DNA of 64,000 bases. Origin: Haemonchus contortus (taxonomy: Eukaryota; Nematoda; Chromadorea; Rhabditida; Trichostrongylidae). Shown here one piece after another: positions 24,791-36,169 of this stretch (the stretch's first letter is position 1; every line of letters begins with the position of its first letter). The DNA lies in contig LS997562.1 in the NCBI GenBank assembly GCA_000469685.2, forward strand, positions 34,666,215-34,730,214, read 5' to 3'. The position numbers and the translations under genes were made by a program. The notes beneath the pieces were generated by a model that saw nothing but the letters and a program-made list of their open reading frames with translations, ran no database searches and had not been told where the DNA came from.

Positions 24791-25831
24791 CTTTTGTTGA
24801 CAACTCGTCCACCTTGTGAAACTTCGGATCGCGGATTGCGGCCATATAACAGCAACTGACAAACATCAAGTCAAAACTACGAGTCACTACTTTTGTCCTT
24901 CTAAGTGACTGCTAGCTCGAAGTTAGCCCCACTGAAGAGAAGGATGCCGTGGCTCAAACATCTGTGATAGGTATGGTATAGCTTAACTTCAGCTTCAAGG
25001 ATCCCGAACTTTCTCAAGGACTTGGCCGAATTCCAAGACTGTGAGAGAGCCTCCTCGAACTGAGAATCTGGTGAGGATACAAACAGAAACTAAAACGAAC
25101 TGCATTAGAAGAGAACATCGACGAAATGTTCAGAAAAAGCGCATAGATCCAACCTTCTAGGAGGTATTGTGGTCAAGTAGTAAAGCTCTTCCCATGCTAT
25201 CACCTTAGGGCAAAAAAACGAGACCTCCTAACCGTAAAGGAGCTCGAGAACTCGAACTTCTGGGCGAGAATGCCGGTATTGAACCGCTTCGTCTAGAGTC
25301 AGACTCATCCAAATGGAAAATGGATAATCAAGGAAGTACTAGAAGAGAAAATTAAGCAAGGCGTAAGAAAACAATTAAAAGTTCAATCTGTTACAAAGAT
25401 GCCCAGTAATTGAAAATAGATTTCCAATCTAATCTTTTTAATGACTTTAGATTTTTTTCTTTACTATAAACCCTTTAAAGTGTGTCTAGAGATTATCGCT
25501 AGCCGCTAAAAATCAGCACAAGGACTATAGACCCCTAGGTCAATGGGTTCCATCATCAAAAACGTTTCTTGAAGGATCCCTCGATTCGATTACTTGTCAG
25601 TCAGTATTTCACATTTGATAATGAAGGATGAGACAGCCGTCAGTTCGTCCGTCATTCAACGAATTCGAGCAGTTTCTTTTTTACCGTTGTCACATGAGGG
25701 GATGATGCCGTTAGCTGGCAGTGACTTGAACGTAAAAAGAGGAAAACGATGAATGAAATGGCAATATGGGAGCTATGGCATAAGCAAATGTTGTTGGGTG
25801 CTGTGTTGCTTGAGAAAATAATAAACCACCC

Positions 25832-25857
25832 TACACACACACATGCACACACACACC
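25832..25857 (+). repeat. (CA)n microsatellite
   Basis: ACACAC tract interrupted once by TG. Confidence 0.9.
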
Positions 25858-26331
25858 CATAACGGGGCGGGCGTAGAGCTGGCTGCCCACTCGGCCGCCT
25901 TGATTGAGTGCTTCAGTGAACTTGAGCCTACGGCTCCTCAACCGATGCTCTGTTACGGACTAGGGTACTTCAATGAAGTGCCGTGGATGAATAGTAGCAA
26001 TTCTGGATGGCCTAATGAAGCTCTGACACGAGAATGTTAACCACAGTCACCCAAGAAATGACCAGCCGTGGGGAAAAAGGGGAATCACCTCTCTTTGACG
26101 TGTTGGAGGGAAGCAGCATGAGTACCATCCCAACTACAATATCGCAGAGACAGTCTTTTCCGATCAGATTGAAAAATGTTCTTAAGTAAGTAGACCTCAG
26201 CTGAAGAATACTTATTAATTACCCATGGCGAATTTCCAAGGATGCTCCTGAGTAACAGCCCATATCGGGATCGAAAAAGATTCTTTTCGTATCTGAAATG
26301 GTCCTCTAGAAGGTGATGGCGATGGGAGCGA

Positions 26332-26345
26332 GGGGGGGGGGGGGG
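26332..26345 (+). repeat. Poly-G homopolymer (14 G)
   Basis: Uninterrupted G run within a purine-rich stretch. Confidence 0.9.
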
Positions 26346-28940
26346 ACAGGAGGAGGGAGAACTGGAATCTAAGGAGTGCTTACTAGCCCCGATTGTTTAG
26401 AGCATGGCGTAAGCAAACGCCCACGAATATCGGAAATCAGTCCAATCAGGCAAAAATGTAGAGATGGGAATGCGCCGTGCACTCTCTATCGGCCAGGATC
26501 ATTGTCTTTGTGGAGTGAATAACTGACACATTGGACAGCAGTGCTACCATTCTTCGAAAAAAGTGCTGAATGTTCAGAAAAATTTGGTTGTCCTAAGACG
26601 CTCTGGGCTGCAAGTTCTAAGTCAGTGAGTCTCTAACCCTTCCAACTTCGACTCCAACTGAAACGTCTATTCTATCACATCGAATTGAAAATCAACTACA
26701 AAAGCAAGTGCGGCAGTGCTGAGCTGTACTAGCCCGGCATGCTACTGGGAGCACTGAATAAGAGCGAGCGTAGCTCACAGAATCATCATTTTCCCGTCTT
26801 AATGATGCCCACTCTGTGAATGGCAGGAAATAGATCGTTAGATTACAGTACACGCAAAGAATAACAAAATCGATAAAAGCAATTATCACAAATCATAAAA
26901 TCATTAAGCCTCTACGCCAGATGTGTCCATGGCGTGTGATACAACAAAAAAACGAAAAAAAACGTCTCTTCCAGTTGTGCTGGATATGATTACTACGTCG
27001 ATCGGAAAATGTGCTTGAAATTGAATGGACTCTTTTTAAATTGCACTCTTTGAAACTGATCGGACTTTCTTCCGTGTAGGAGAAGCAATGGATAAGTTAC
27101 ATTACCCTCCCTACTCGCTTGCCATGGCGAGTTGCCCACGATGACGTTTGATGGTCAGATTCGTATTGAATTAACTAATACATTCCTTTACTTACAAGTA
27201 GCTTATTGGGAAGGAAAAAAGTTATGATAATTCACTCAATAAGTGCATGAAAGGACGGGAACAGGTCAAGGAAGGTTTCCATCTACTTCCTCATTAGGGT
27301 TCTGTAAATTAATCGCCTAGGGTTCCGGGTGAATTTAGTTCGTCATACATACCCGTCATGGCTACCTTTTGTAGCTTTAAGCGATTACTCCAGGTAACTA
27401 CCGATAAATATCCTATACAGTAGAGCGTATCATCACTAACTTTTTCTGCTGGAAAGTTCAATCCAACCGGCAACGCGAGACACATTTTGGGGTTTTCAAA
27501 ATGATTATGAGCGTTTTGAGAGTGAAAATCCACCGAATTCGGAGCACTCCTACCTATGACCGTCCAAAATTCCGAGCAATACTAAGTAATTCTCCTATTA
27601 AAATATGCTATACAACGATGGGTGGTATCGGAACCGCCAAGCGGTCACTAAAGAGAAGAACTCAAGTGTAAACAGCAGAAACCAGCGGAATTTTGACGAA
27701 TCCATTATCAATAATACGCTATCAGAATAAAATATGTACCATAATACCCTATTAAGGACCATTCTAGTCTGGAAGTCGATCAAGCGGCACCTAGAAGTCC
27801 GATGGATCAAAACCTATAGTTGAGAGAAGGTCCAAACTCAGTCTTAAAACAGAGAAAAGTGATACAGTACTACGACTCCTACTAAAAATTAAATTTGAAG
27901 ACTTTAGAAGTGGATTCGCTCGGACAAAATAAACGTAGCTATGGAAAATTACCTAAAAGTGTTCGTGGAACGAGTCAATGGTCTTTTTCAGGACTGCGAG
28001 GATAATCAGTTGTGTCAATTGCCCTTTTTTTGACGTCTATGAGTGCTTCAAATAAGATTTTCAATAGTAATAGTGAATATGAAATATAGTTTCCCGAGAA
28101 GTACTCTATAAAAAAGGCTCATTTCCGTTGGCATGGTCTATTGTGAGCTATAAAAATCGAATCGGTTAGGGGGAAGCAGTGTGGGGGAGGGTGGGGCTCG
28201 GCATAAGAGTGAGTACGACGGCAGCGGCGTCGACGGGTTTGACACAAGTGGGGCGAGAATATGAGTTGTGGCGACGAGAGTTAAGTCACGCTAAAGGGGG
28301 AGTACTCGATTCATTGGCGATTTCTGAGAGGACTTACTCTCATATGTCGTGTCTCTCACAAGCGGCATGTTTCCTCTCTCTCACGCCTCTCCAACCACTC
28401 TTCACTAATCTAATCCCTTATGACGTTTACTAAACTACAAATTGATATATTAGCGACAAAAGCGCCTAGCATTCGAGGGTGTTTGGCATTTCAGTGATCG
28501 GAGGTAGTGGGTGTGAGGCCAAAGCAGGTTTTCATTGGAGCCTTTGGTCCCTGCCATTTTTCCCTGACACTTCATCATATTTGTAGAGGCACGTAAAGGC
28601 ACGCTTTTGCAGGCAGACAAGGTGACCAGCCCGGGATCAGCTCAGAACCCTACTATATGATTTTAACCCTTCGGGGTACTTTTCCAGGGACTTTTGTAGG
28701 CTCAACAGCTTGGGGTTGGTACATGCTGTAAGGTTGTGAGGTATTATAATAGAGTACTGTAAAATTTTGCAGATTTTCACTGTAATTTTGTGGATTTTCG
28801 TCGATTTTCAGGATTTGTAAGTATGGCGAGATGGCGAACTTGAACCAGGTTAGAACCCCATCTCACTGACGTCGTTCTAGAGAGATACAAGCTCGTGGGC
28901 TTAGAGGTTCAAGGTTCAAGTCACGAGTTATACCTTTATG

Positions 28941-28967
28941 AGTTAGTTAGTTAGTTAGTTAGTTAGC
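28941..28967 (+). repeat. (TTAG)n microsatellite
   Basis: About six TTAG units directly downstream of the tRNA-like hairpin at 28890-28926. This arrangement would suit a short retroelement with a simple-repeat tail. Confidence 0.85.
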
Positions 28968-29999
28968 TTGTTTGTTAGTTATTAAGTAATTTGTGAGAAT
29001 AAAGATGAAGAATCTTCCGTAATGTTCCATACAGGAATCCTATAATTCCCACACAACGGTAGGATCAACTAAGGGAAACTCCTGCAAAATAGTGACCCAT
29101 TTATCCCTGCGCATAAACTAGGGAAGCTTCGAAACTTGTCAGTAAGTTTTCAAAACGCCAAAATACTACTTTTTCCAAAGCACGGTATTCCGGTAGTAGT
29201 GGTGCACCTGTACCTGGCATTGCTCCCAACAATTCCAACGGCGCCAAACGGGGGTGCCTGATCCTGAGACAACTCAAAATCTTCTTTGTTACTGACGAAA
29301 ATCCCTGTGATTCTGATCCGAAGATTCAGGGAACGACCTGGTGTTAGCGTCGTCATTTTGTTTTCCTCCTTATCAATCAAAAGGAGCTTAGCAACAAAGT
29401 TTACAAATAGAACAAGGGATTCAAATTGAATGGATAAGCGGCTGTGATTGATTTGATCTACTTTACTCCGACAGGAAGTAAGGTAAAGCCCATGTTTGCA
29501 ACATATCAGTTGAGAAGTAGTAGGTAGTCAGTGGAGGAACGGCCATAGCAAAGGAGACAAGTACACAGGCGATTCTTCACAAACTACGCCCTCCCTACGA
29601 CAAGTTGATTGGCAAGGGTTTGCCGGAAATTAAAAGTCACTTTAGGATATCTCATCAAGTAACTTCCCTGTTCTGCGCTTTTTTAATGGATAATCCCATT
29701 GGCTTAGAACGGTCTTCCCACTACATATTAACATGCTACGCCTGGGGTATTACTCTAGTCTCACCTACTAGTTCTTTATAAGAATGACAACTTTCAAGAC
29801 TTCAAAACGGATTTCCTAGTTGGGAGTACTTATGATAAAGCCGCAGATGCGAATCCGACAAGCAACAGCAGAAGGATTGGAGAAGTACTAGGAGTACATC
29901 ACGCAACAGTAGCGATCAACTGAAGCAAACTGGAGAAATTCGCCATAATTTTTGCGACAACCCAATATTTTTTGCTAAAGTATTTTACCAGGCCAGACA
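28968..29999. other. No gene recognised
   Basis: Unique-looking sequence. The open frame at 29150-29380 (minus) has no domain or paired splice sites. Confidence 0.4.
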
Positions 30000-30185
30000 T
30001 GGTACCGGATTCGTCTGGGAAGATAAAAGCACTGAATCGAACATCGGCTGACCACCTTAAGTCACTGTATCGCCCACACACGCATTCGATACGCCACTGC
30101 GATTCGGAATGGAAGTCGAATGCATGGGCGCATCCCTCAGACGGGATTGATTAACGTCCAAAGACTTTTACCTTTACCTTTTTTT
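30000..30185 (+). mobile_element. SINE fragment with complete core and 3' end
   Basis: Starts near GGTACCGGATTCGTCTGGGA and continues with AGATAAAAGCACTGAATCG, CATCGGCTGACCACC, AAGTCACTGTATCGCCCACA, GCATTCGATACGCCACTGCG and AAGTCGAATGCATGGGCGCA. It ends AAAGACTTTTACCTTTACCT. The tRNA-like head is missing. Confidence 0.85.
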
Positions 30186-32129
30186 ATCTAGATTTTTCTT
30201 TGACGTAGAGGAGGTTTGTACCTACATCAACTTTAGTTCAATCCATTTTTAAATCACTATCAGGTTGGCATTTGAGTGACTGCGTTTTTTTTTAAAAAAT
30301 GTTTTTTTCCGCAAAAAGAAATATTTGTTACGTAATATATTGGCTACAGTTACTTGTGACTTCAGTCCCCTCTAAGATGAATGTCTAAACACTAAGAAAA
30401 TGAGTAGTTACTTAGTTGCCAACCTAGTACAGTTCACCCTCCGTCAACTAGCCTTCCCACTTCACTGGGTAGTAGGAATTGATCATAGCCAGAGCAAAGC
30501 CTTATGGTAGGCCTCTTTCTTATTTAATTCCTGTTCTAAGAAGATGGACTACGGTAATTGCTGGAAGTTTTTTTCCTTCCCATTTCATTCACATAATAGC
30601 TTACTTCCCACGAGATTTGTTAGAAATGTTTAAAAGTTCGGAAAATAAATTAGAAGTTCGACGTGCTTTTCTGGAATCTCACTGCTGTCGACTTAATAAG
30701 GGGACAGACGCCTTGCTCTCTATCAAACATACAACCACAATTTAAGTCTATGTAAAGGAAAAAATGTCCCCTGAAGTGAGTACAATCAGGAAAAAGGCCC
30801 AATCAACTCCAGTACCCAATCAACTGTCGCCCTTTTTGCCGTCGTTCATCCATATGAATTAGTCACCTCATTGAGTGCCCCATGTCAATAAGGTTGCCTC
30901 GGCAACATCAGCATGGCGATGTGTGTTGTTGACCTATAAACAAATATGTATACACCCATGATGAATAGCTAATTCAGGATCTTCATAGAATAGATTAAAC
31001 GTCAAGCGAAGGACTATTCAAAGAGATGATTTGTGGGTGGAATGAGGAAGGCGCTTTGTAAACCGAGATTAGTGAAAGCAGAGTTACTCAAAAGTCATGA
31101 AAATATATGAGAATCTTGTAAATGCAAAAAATGATTTGGAAAAGTTAAGGAACTCAGTTGAACGCGGCTTTCATTGCAATTCGCTGACCCATAACCCAGG
31201 TCTGATGAGATGAAAAACTACATCCTGAGGTGGTATAATAATAAGTCTGTTTTATAACTTCATAAGGGCACTCCCTTAGAAAACCATAGATGAAGATGGT
31301 TTCACCAAGAGAACACCCATGTGACTACCCTGGAAAGACTGTAGGTGGCCGCTTGAGTGTCATAATTCTTTCTGATTGGCTTTGTGACCTGAAAAATGCC
31401 ATTTTTTCGATTTTCAAAATCATAAGTGCAAGAAGAGGAATTATTGGAAGAAACTCTCTCCAATCGGCCCAGTCGGCTCTACACGGTATATGCCAGGTGA
31501 GAGAGAAGTCTAAGTGAAATAGCCCTAGAGACAGCCTCTTCCCACCGAAGGCGCCAGTGACAGAGTATTGACCACTACCTTTAGAATGAGCCACATATCC
31601 TCCTCTTGTCCGGAACAGAAGTAGGGAAGGTGTCTGTCGTCCTTAAGGTGACGTTAAGGGATTGATTTTAATAAATGTTATTGTCAATAGAAACAAAGTT
31701 GGAGTAGAAAACCAACAGAAAGGGTATCTCGTGAGGCTGATGGGCAGGGATAGATGACGTTAGTCGTGTAAGTGACAGGCGACGTATCTATTCGTTGCAC
31801 CCACGCCGACACCATTTCTAGCTGTTTTACTGCTGTATCTAATTAAAAGTATTACATATATCGTGCCAGTCAGGAAGAGTGATCCGTACCTCAAAATAAG
31901 TCAGTAAAAGGACAAGACAGCTATTGAAACAGTCGAAGCATGACGAACGACCAAAGTGCTTCCGTGCTTTCATCATGGTGATTGGTTGCAATAGCACAGA
32001 GTGAAGTGGAATGCCCATAAAAGTTACCGAAAAAGTTATGCAGTAGCGACGGAAGTTAACATAGGAAAGAGAGAGAGGTGGAAGAAGAGGAAATAGGAAT
32101 TTTGTGAGGAAAGGGATTCGATCACTTAC
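30186..32129. other. No gene recognised
   Basis: AT-rich at 30230-30340. No conserved frame, RNA gene or repeat family member was identified. Confidence 0.4.
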
Positions 32130-32276
32130 AAGTTCAAGGATGAAGTTCCTCAGCCATCCCTGAATGTGGTGCTGCAGGAAGCTGGTTGATTCCCGGGCCA
32201 GGAAACTGGGTGGCTGCCTCAGCAGACGTACGTGTATGTACGTGGGTAGAAGTTGGGACGACGTCATCGTTCTCAA
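32130..32276 (-). CDS. Weak candidate exon, unidentified
   Basis: The minus-strand frame ends QHHIQGWLRNFILEL exactly at a consensus donor, CTT|GTAAGTGATC, in phase 0. A possible acceptor CTTCCTGCAG lies just before HHIQGW. The amino-acid texture is helix-like, but no domain or partner exon was recognised. The frame on the other side of the junction stays open, so it is listed only because the donor is strong. Confidence 0.22.
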
Positions 32277-33119
32277 GTATCAACGTTCCAAATTGCCTTA
32301 TTAGCGAAATTCTGCTATTCTGGGGACCTCCCACGAGGATTGATCGACTGCGGTTGGGCACGTCTGTGCTCCAGAGCTCTTTGGCTCCTTGGGTTCTCTG
32401 TTAGCGACAGTTTCAACAAAATTGCATGATCACCTGTTACCTGTACCACCTGTCGCCCCGTCGGTCATCGCTTTCCCTGAGTGCACGCCAGTAACGTCCC
32501 AGTCATCCCTTTCACGAACCAGAGCGGTCCAGAGGATCGCCCCCGCTCAAGGGACACGAGAGAGGGCCGTCCACTGGACCACTATGGAATAGCATGATAT
32601 AAGATGAATTCCAGGAAAGGAAATTCTATCAAATAAACGGTGAAATGACACTTTTACTTTTTATGGTGGACCCTGGAATTCGACCGTAACTCGATTCTAG
32701 GACTAGAATATTCTGACACTTTTTTTGTAAGTTATTCCACTCTTCTGATGAACTTCTCTCTTATTACATGTACTTTTGCAGCCATGAAAAAACTCCTTTT
32801 CTACCCATGCCCTTCTTGAAGGGAGGAATATTGCATTTTATACCTACGCATGAAATATTCATATGCTGTCAGCGCATTGTAATCACATTTGCTTCTACAA
32901 AGTAGGAAACGTTGAGCGGTATGGGTGCGGCGCAGCGGCTAAACGGTTTGGTTACCAACGATTTTACCCGAATGGATCAGTTCCAACCAGATGGTGGACC
33001 AATCAGGTGGTGAAGTCGCCCATGTATGCAACTAACAAAGGTGAATCAGATTTGTTCATAGAACTGATAGAGGGTGAGAAAATGACGGTTAGATCCCACT
33101 TCTCCTCAGCGTACCATTA
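32277..33119. other. No gene recognised; possible eroded SINE at 32920-33010
   Basis: GGTTACCAACGATTTTACCC followed by GAATGGATCAGTTCC resembles the minus-strand core of the SINE with an internal deletion. The similarity is too weak to call as a separate copy. Confidence 0.35.
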
Positions 33120-33185
33120 AAACACTCGAATACTCTCAGAGACTGGATTGGAAGTCGAGTGCATGGCTTATCCAGAAACCACGTT
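33120..33185 (+). mobile_element. SINE fragment (3' part of core)
   Basis: CACTCGAATACTCTCAGAGA, then TTGGAAGTCGAGTGCATGGC, matches the family block CGATTCTGAATGGAAGTCGA and its downstream GCATGGCGCATCC. Head and 5' core are absent. Confidence 0.55.
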
Positions 33186-35950
33186 GCCATGACTTCATCG
33201 ACCATTTTCGCTACTTTTTAGGCCGGCTATCAGGGCGGAACTAGAGAGAAGATTGAGTAAAAGCAGGGAGACAAATCTACTTTTCACGAAAACACCTGCT
33301 AGGACCAAACATGCTCTTTGAACACCGGCGAATCGGTAATAAAGTTACCCAGACAAAGGTAAAGTCCATGTTTAACACTGACAGAGCACATGAGGTAACT
33401 GACGTGATCAAAAATGACGTTTTTAGATTTTCTGAAGATAATAACAAAGGTCGCATGTAATCCTTGTGAAACTCTTCGTCGGTTCAAAGTATTTCTATAA
33501 TAAGAGTTGTCATTAGAGGACTAAATGAAACAGTGCTTCGAATACTTCTGTAACTGCATTCCCTTTTAGTTGCAATTTAAAAAACTAAGGCCTACAATTA
33601 ACCATAGAAGTCCAATAAGGCTAGATATATAAAGACGGAGAGGACCTTCCGAGAGCGTCCAAACTTTGATATCTAAAAATTTATTCAAGGTTGTTGAGCA
33701 AGAACTTCCAAAGGGTTAGGAGAATCAGAGCGTTCCTGAACCTCTAAGGAAGGGAAGTGAAATAGTGGAAATTCCCAGAACTCAGTTCCCTACTTTCTGA
33801 TAGTGTATAGTAGAGGCTCTAGCAGCTTGGGAGCTCTAGAAAAGGGCTGAACTTTCTTTGCGACAACAATTACCTTACTGAGCGGTGAAGGAATGGGCAA
33901 GGACGTAAGTAGGCCTCCTTCACTTTTGCACTAACCCGCCGTTTTTCTTTTGAGGAATTCCTCCCTGCAGCAGTACATAATGGATAAGTTCCGAAGATGA
34001 AAAAGATCGAAATTGTCGATGTGGTGAAGTGGGGATACTACTAAGAGCTTTACGTATAGATGCAAAAATGGACTATGTGGGAATAGATGACGCGAAACGA
34101 ACGGCTGGCTGTCTCTGTGAAGCTCAAATTTCTTTCCGTCCACCCAAGTGTATACAAGAAGTTTCTTTTTCCGAGATGTCCAGCCATTAAGGAGGACTCG
34201 AAGTCGAGAACCTTGAACGAATCAAATTACCGAACATTTCGAACCCCCTAGCCATCTCAAGAGCTTGTCTAGACGACGTAGAGCTGAACTTGAGTGAATA
34301 TAATACTTTCCGTCGCCTAGAAGTGCACCTCGAAGGAATGCACTTGAAGAGATATTTTGGAAGAAAAAAAGTTTGAAAATTGGTGTCAAGTTTCTTTACA
34401 CAATCTTTAGGAAGCCAGAGTGCTAAAGGCTTATCACCTGAACGGATCGTGGGACCGGATTTTCGCCCACCACTATTTTGATATTTTTCAGAGGGCCCGT
34501 TTCGGCGGAGGGGAACACTTTCCCAAAGGAATGTCGAGATCGGATACGAGTCAACTTGCTTCGTCAACAACCGAAGAGAAATCGGACGCCTAACGCCCCC
34601 ACACGTCTTAATCTGCAAGTGTACGTGGTATACTGTAGAAAAGGCTGGATACTGTAATTAGTATGTTTATAAACACACTTACCAAAGCTTGTGCAAGTAT
34701 GACTCACTCTCGAGTAGCCTACGGAAGTTGCGCATTTAGCCGGTGTAGGAGAGAAAGTTATAATTCGATTTCCACGGGAAAAGTTCCCGATAGCCTGTGG
34801 AGTGTGGGATTCACCCAAACGATCAGAGAACAGACGGTCTTGATATCAGCATTTACGTAAAAAGTAAACAAAAACAAAAAAGTCAATCAAGAAAAGTCGG
34901 AACGGGCTCAAAGAAACACCTTCGATGATGGTTCGTACCTTTGAATCTCAACGACGGCGTTGTAAAGTTCAAGCTCGACCAAGCGCATCGTACTTGAAGA
35001 CTCTCGTGCGCCATAAGAAATGTGAAGGGCTTTCAAAAGCGATTTTGAGGATGTCGGAAGAAAAACGTGTAAGTGAAATGGCCAAAGATCATTTGTCTGC
35101 TGAGATTGAAGGATTTTATAAGCCATTATTGAGTTCCCAGTCATTCCACTGGCAGCTTGTTTATTGGGTGGGTACCCGATTTGAGTATGATTGGATTTAG
35201 CAAACATATGAAGGCTAACGGATGACGTCGACTAGCTCATACTCGGGTCGCAGCGTTGGGAATGAGCCGAAAATGTTTTGAAGCGTCGAATGAACTTTTC
35301 AGAATTGACACGTTCCTTATTCGGACTCGAGAATTCAATTGAGAAGTTCATTTGAATTCTCAGAACCCTCGATTATAAAGGACACTCTCCACGACACTTT
35401 GAATGTGAATTACTCTGCACGGTGTTGGAAGTAGAAAGGCATAAATAGGTGTACCACCGAAAAACGGGCCTAGGAAATAGTTTTTGCCTGAAAAGCGAAA
35501 GGTGGAAGCCCCCTCTCTCCCCCTCCCCCTCACAGTTTCTGTCTGATAGGTTCTCGTCTGTGAGTGAGTGCGAGGGATCTTGAGGGTCAAGCTTATTGTT
35601 GGCAATGCCCTCGCAGTCAATCTACCGGGGTATACACTGCCTGAAGGGACAAGAATGGCAAGGTAAAGGACCGTTTTTCTCGTCAAAGTGGATTCAACTG
35701 AGTTAGTCAAATCAGTCTTGAATAGAAATTTCAGCAGTATGACTTCCTTCCGACTTACGGTAGTCCAGAAGGTCACAGCCCAAAGCTTAAAAGAAGCTTT
35801 TACATATTCAAATTCGGTATAAAATGCCTTACCAGAATTTATAGCTGGCTCGCTGCATGTGATAGTATTGCTTTTAGCCCTTTCAGATGAAAAGAAAAGT
35901 CATTCGACACACCAAGATTTTTGAGCAATTGAATAAAAATAGTAAAACTG
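33186..35950. other. No gene recognised
   Basis: Minus-strand frames of 138-143 codons (34187-34618 and 35360-35776) are about the length expected by chance in this much sequence, and they lack domains. Confidence 0.4.
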
Positions 35951-36169
35951 TTACATATTAATTTGTCCAGAATATGAAATATCCCAGTTTACTCTACTCG
36001 GAAAGATGCAAAATAAGAGGGCAACTGTTATGAGTACGTAAAAGACTACGCAGTAAAAGAAAGTACGAACCCGAAAAGGGAGCGAAAAATAGATCTCTAC
36101 TACTGGAATGAAAAGTAGGCGAGAAAGATCATCACGACAGTTCCAAGTGTCGCTTCTATGACCTAACAT
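35951..36169 (-). CDS. Weak candidate: open frame with one membrane segment
   Basis: The 72-codon minus-strand frame contains a convincing hydrophobic stretch (TFFYCVVFYVLITVALLFCI) flanked by RVR on one side and FPSRVNW on the other, like a single-pass membrane protein anchor. A TTTTCATTCCAG acceptor lies within it. No family was recognised, no partner exon was found, and hydrophobic frames arise by chance in AT-rich DNA. Confidence 0.2.
   Translation of the reverse strand: MLGHRSDTWNCRDDLSRLLFIPVVEIYFSLPFRVRTFFYCVVFYVLITVALLFCIFPSRVNWDISYSGQINM

Larger units (their letters stand above)
24791..28940. other. No gene recognised; simple repeats
   Basis: Holds a CA repeat (25832-25857) and a G14 run (26332-26345). 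A weak tRNA-like head may lie at 25165-25215 (GTGGTCAAGTAGTAAAGCTC). A B-box-like GGTTCAAGTCA at 28913-28923 sits in a small hairpin (CTCGTG/CACGAG). No exon could be supported. Confidence 0.4.
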
